In this document: positions 13,772 to 15,738 of the stretch, piece by piece
How the letters are laid out: each line of letters starts with the position of its first letter
Position numbering within the stretch: position 1 is the stretch's first letter
Source: Sulfuricella sp.
GTDB taxonomy: Bacteria; Pseudomonadota; Gammaproteobacteria; Burkholderiales; Sulfuricellaceae
Assembly (NCBI GenBank): GCA_019911785.1
Contig: JAIOJM010000353.1
Location: 1 to 15,738, forward strand
DNA length: 15,738 nt
Direction of reading: 5' to 3'
Position numbers and translations under genes: made by a program
The notes under the pieces: model-generated
What the model was told of the DNA's origin: nothing
What the model saw: only the letters and a program-made list of their open reading frames with translations
Database searches by the model: none

Positions 13772-14311
13772 ATGTTTAACCGTATTCTGGATCGTCTGGA
13801 AGAAACCCTGATCGTCACCTTCATGGCTACCGCCACGCTGGTTACTTTCGCCGCCGTGACGATGCGCTATCTGGGCGGCACCGGCATCAGCTGGGCGCAG
13901 GAACTCACCATCTACCTGTTCATCTGGATGGCAAAATTCGGCGCCGCCTATGGCGTGCGCACCGGCATCCACATCGGCGTGGATTTCGTGGTTAACGCGG
14001 CGCGCCCTTCGTTCAAGCGTTTCCTGATTATCACCGCCATGTCGCTGGGCGTGATTTTCACCGGCGTGATCGCCTTTTTCGGTGCGCGCTGGGTGATCTT
14101 CATCTACGGTACCGGCCAGATTTCTCCCGACCTGGAATGGCCGATGTGGGTGATCTACCTGGCCATTCCTTTCGGTTCCGGCCTGATGTGCTACCGCTTC
14201 ATTCAGGCGATGCTGCTCTTCTTCCGCAGCGGCCATATCCATACCCATACCTACGGCGAAGAGGAAGACCATGAAGTTGATGTGATTCACGAGCAGGAGG
14301 TGCGGTCATGA
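13772..14311 (+). CDS. dctQ: TRAP transporter small membrane subunit DctQ
   Basis: A 179-residue membrane protein with four predicted helices at about 12-33, 45-60, 84-104 and 124-148, the standard DctQ layout. It pairs with DctM to form the Na+-driven uptake complex. The conserved SWAQELTIYLFIWMAKFGAAYGVR (40-63) region is present. The C-terminal tail (residues 154-179) is charged and histidine-rich (HIHTHT, then EEEDH), an unusual addition whose role is unknown. No clear Shine-Dalgarno precedes the ATG at 13772. The stop overlaps the dctM start as ATGA. Confidence 0.92.
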   Translation: MFNRILDRLEETLIVTFMATATLVTFAAVTMRYLGGTGISWAQELTIYLFIWMAKFGAAYGVRTGIHIGVDFVVNAARPSFKRFLIITAMSLGVIFTGVIAFFGARWVIFIYGTGQISPDLEWPMWVIYLAIPFGSGLMCYRFIQAMLLFFRSGHIHTHTYGEEEDHEVDVIHEQEVRS

Positions 14312-15597
14312 CTTTCCTGATCATCATCTCCATCCTGCTGCTGCTCCTCATCACCGGCACGCCCATTTCCATTGCGCTCGGCATGACCGTGCTGGTGTTT
14401 TTGCTCGGTTTTTCAACGTTTTCGATGGATACCGTCAACATCATCTCGCAGCGCCTGTTCACCGGCCTGGAAAGCTACGCCATCATGGCGGTGCCGTTCT
14501 TTGTGCTGTCCGGGCAGTTCCTGATCGACGGAAAAATCGCCAAACGCATCATCCGCTTCGCCAACAACGTGGTGGGATGGATGCCGGGTGGCATGGCGAT
14601 GGCCGCAGTGTTGGCGAGTGCCTTTTTTGCCACGATCTCCGGCTCCAGTCCGGCCACGGTCATGGCGATCGGCTCGGTGATGCTGCCCGCCATGGTGGCA
14701 GCGGGCTACCCGAAGCGTTTCGGCGTGGGCGTGATCGCGACTGCCGGCTCGCTGGGCATCCTGATCCCGCCTTCTATCGTGATGATCATCTATGCAGTTG
14801 CCACGTCCGAAAGCGCCGGAAAATTGTTCATTGCCGGCATCGTGCCGGGTTTCCTGCTTGCGCTCATAATGATGTCGCTGGTGTATGTCCAGGCCAAACG
14901 GCACGGCTTTCCGACACAGCCTAAGCCTACAGCCAAGGAATTCTGGGAATCGTTCAGGGATGCCTGGTGGGGAATGTTCCTCGTGGTCATCATCATCGGC
15001 GGTATTTACGGCGGCATTTTCACCCCGACCGAGGCGGCGGCGGTTGCTGCGGTCTATGCTTTTGTCGCGGCGATGTTCATTTACCGCGACCTGAAGTGGA
15101 AGGAAGTCCCCAAGGTACTGCTGAGTGCGGCCAATACCAGCGCCATGCTGCTGTACATCATCACCAACGCCATCCTGTTTTCCTTCCTGATGACTACGGA
15201 ACAGATCCCGCAGGCGATGTCTACCTGGGTGGTGGCGCAGAACCTGGAACCCTGGATGTTCCTGCTGGTGGTGAATCTCGCCTTGATCGCGGCGGGGCAG
15301 TTCATGGAACCCAGTTCCATCGTTCTGATCCTGGCGCCGCTGTTCCTGCCGATTGCCAAAACCCTGGGCATCGACCCGATCCATCTCGGCATCATTATGG
15401 TGGTGAATATGGAAATCGGCATGATCCATCCACCGGTGGGATTGAACCTGTTCGTCGCCAGTCATCTGGCGAAGATGGGGCTGACCGAGGTTTCTATCGC
15501 GACGCTGCCGTGGGTGGGCGTCATGCTGCTCTATCTCGGTCTGATCACCTACGTGCCGGAAGTAAGCATGTGGCTGCCGAACCTGCTGTATAAGTAA
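14308..15597 (+). CDS. dctM: TRAP transporter large permease subunit DctM
   Basis: A 429-residue polytopic membrane protein, the transport channel of the TRAP complex, typical length for DctM. Conserved stretches include AVPFFVLSGQFL (61-72), SGSSPATVMAIGSVMLPAM (111-129), GSLGILIPPS (148-157), GGIYGGIFTPTEAAA (231-245) and HPPVGLN (374-380). About twelve hydrophobic segments cover the chain. It starts in the ATGA overlap with dctQ, and AGGAGGT (14295-14301) lies 6 nt before the ATG, a strong site inside dctQ. It is the last gene of the dctPQM unit and is followed by a strong terminator. Confidence 0.96.
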   Translation: MTFLIIISILLLLLITGTPISIALGMTVLVFLLGFSTFSMDTVNIISQRLFTGLESYAIMAVPFFVLSGQFLIDGKIAKRIIRFANNVVGWMPGGMAMAAVLASAFFATISGSSPATVMAIGSVMLPAMVAAGYPKRFGVGVIATAGSLGILIPPSIVMIIYAVATSESAGKLFIAGIVPGFLLALIMMSLVYVQAKRHGFPTQPKPTAKEFWESFRDAWWGMFLVVIIIGGIYGGIFTPTEAAAVAAVYAFVAAMFIYRDLKWKEVPKVLLSAANTSAMLLYIITNAILFSFLMTTEQIPQAMSTWVVAQNLEPWMFLLVVNLALIAAGQFMEPSSIVLILAPLFLPIAKTLGIDPIHLGIIMVVNMEIGMIHPPVGLNLFVASHLAKMGLTEVSIATLPWVGVMLLYLGLITYVPEVSMWLPNLLYK

Positions 15598-15617
15598 ACC
15601 GTTTTAGCTCTTCGTGC

Positions 15618-15650
15618 AACGCCCCGCCTGATTGCGGGGCGTTCTTGTTT
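15618..15650 (+). terminator. Intrinsic terminator after dctM
   Basis: AACGCCCCGC (15618-15627) and GCGGGGCGTT (15634-15643) form a perfect 10-bp stem with a 6-nt loop, followed by the T-rich CTTGTTT. It lies 20 nt after the dctM stop and closes the TRAP operon. Confidence 0.9.
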
Positions 15651-15680
15651 AATCCCTGATTACGACCTTGTTGAGGCGAC

Positions 15681-15738
15681 ATGTCCGTTGCGCAGGCCAT
15701 CTTTCCAATCTTTGCCTTGATACTGCTCGGCTATGGGC
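15681..15738 (+). CDS. Start of a membrane protein, possibly AEC-family transporter (cut by window edge)
   Basis: The last 58 nt encode 19 residues from an ATG with GAGG (15673-15676) 4 nt upstream. The peptide is a hydrophobic helix (AIFPIFALILLGYG), and the pattern PIF-LILLGY at the very N-terminus is typical of auxin efflux carrier (AEC) family proteins. This is too short to be certain; any transporter beginning with a membrane helix is possible. It lies 84 nt after dctM, beyond a terminator, so it is likely transcribed separately. Confidence 0.5.
   Translation, partial: MSVAQAIFPIFALILLGYG

Noticed and set aside
12662..14290. Open frame of about 540 codons on the minus strand opposite dctP and dctQ
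   Set aside because: It spans two genes and the terminator between them, is rich in His and Gly as expected for an antisense shadow, and matches no family.

Overview
The window looks like a chromosomal segment of a GC-rich proteobacterium. The prfB-lysS pair, the KdpD-type kinase, Kup, AccA, TilS and the dicarboxylate TRAP system together suggest a betaproteobacterium, perhaps an environmental Nitrosomonadales or Gallionellales relative. That placement is inferred from protein style and gene order, not from a search. Most of the DNA is ordinary housekeeping and transport, with several local oddities.

Layout from the left. On the minus strand lie lysS (cut by the window edge) and prfB, which carries the classical RF2 programmed +1 frameshift, with 2 nt between the genes. 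A small VOC-family protein follows on the plus strand. A VapBC toxin-antitoxin pair and recJ are on the minus strand. A 37-codon coding-like remnant lies between vapB and recJ. The recJ frame contains a 28-codon palindromic repeat insert.

Divergent from recJ is a plus-strand potassium cluster. It holds a short KdpD-type histidine kinase (four membrane helices, GAF-like region and kinase core, without the KdpD N-terminal domains), a KdpE-type response regulator joined by an ATGA overlap, and the K+ transporter Kup. No kdpFABC is present. An A/T-rich direct repeat resembling the E. coli KdpE site lies just upstream, so the simplest reading is a KdpDE-like system controlling Kup.

Next come accA and tilS, which overlap by 32 nt. 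The tilS frame carries a 7-bp tandem repeat and an in-frame TAA that separates the catalytic part from the C-terminal tRNA-binding domain. The window then has a complete TRAP transporter, dctP-dctQ-dctM, with a strong hairpin terminator after dctP and another after dctM. It ends in the first codons of a membrane protein, possibly an AEC-family carrier. No tRNA, rRNA, CRISPR array or insertion sequence was seen, and no gene-free stretch exceeds 300 bases.
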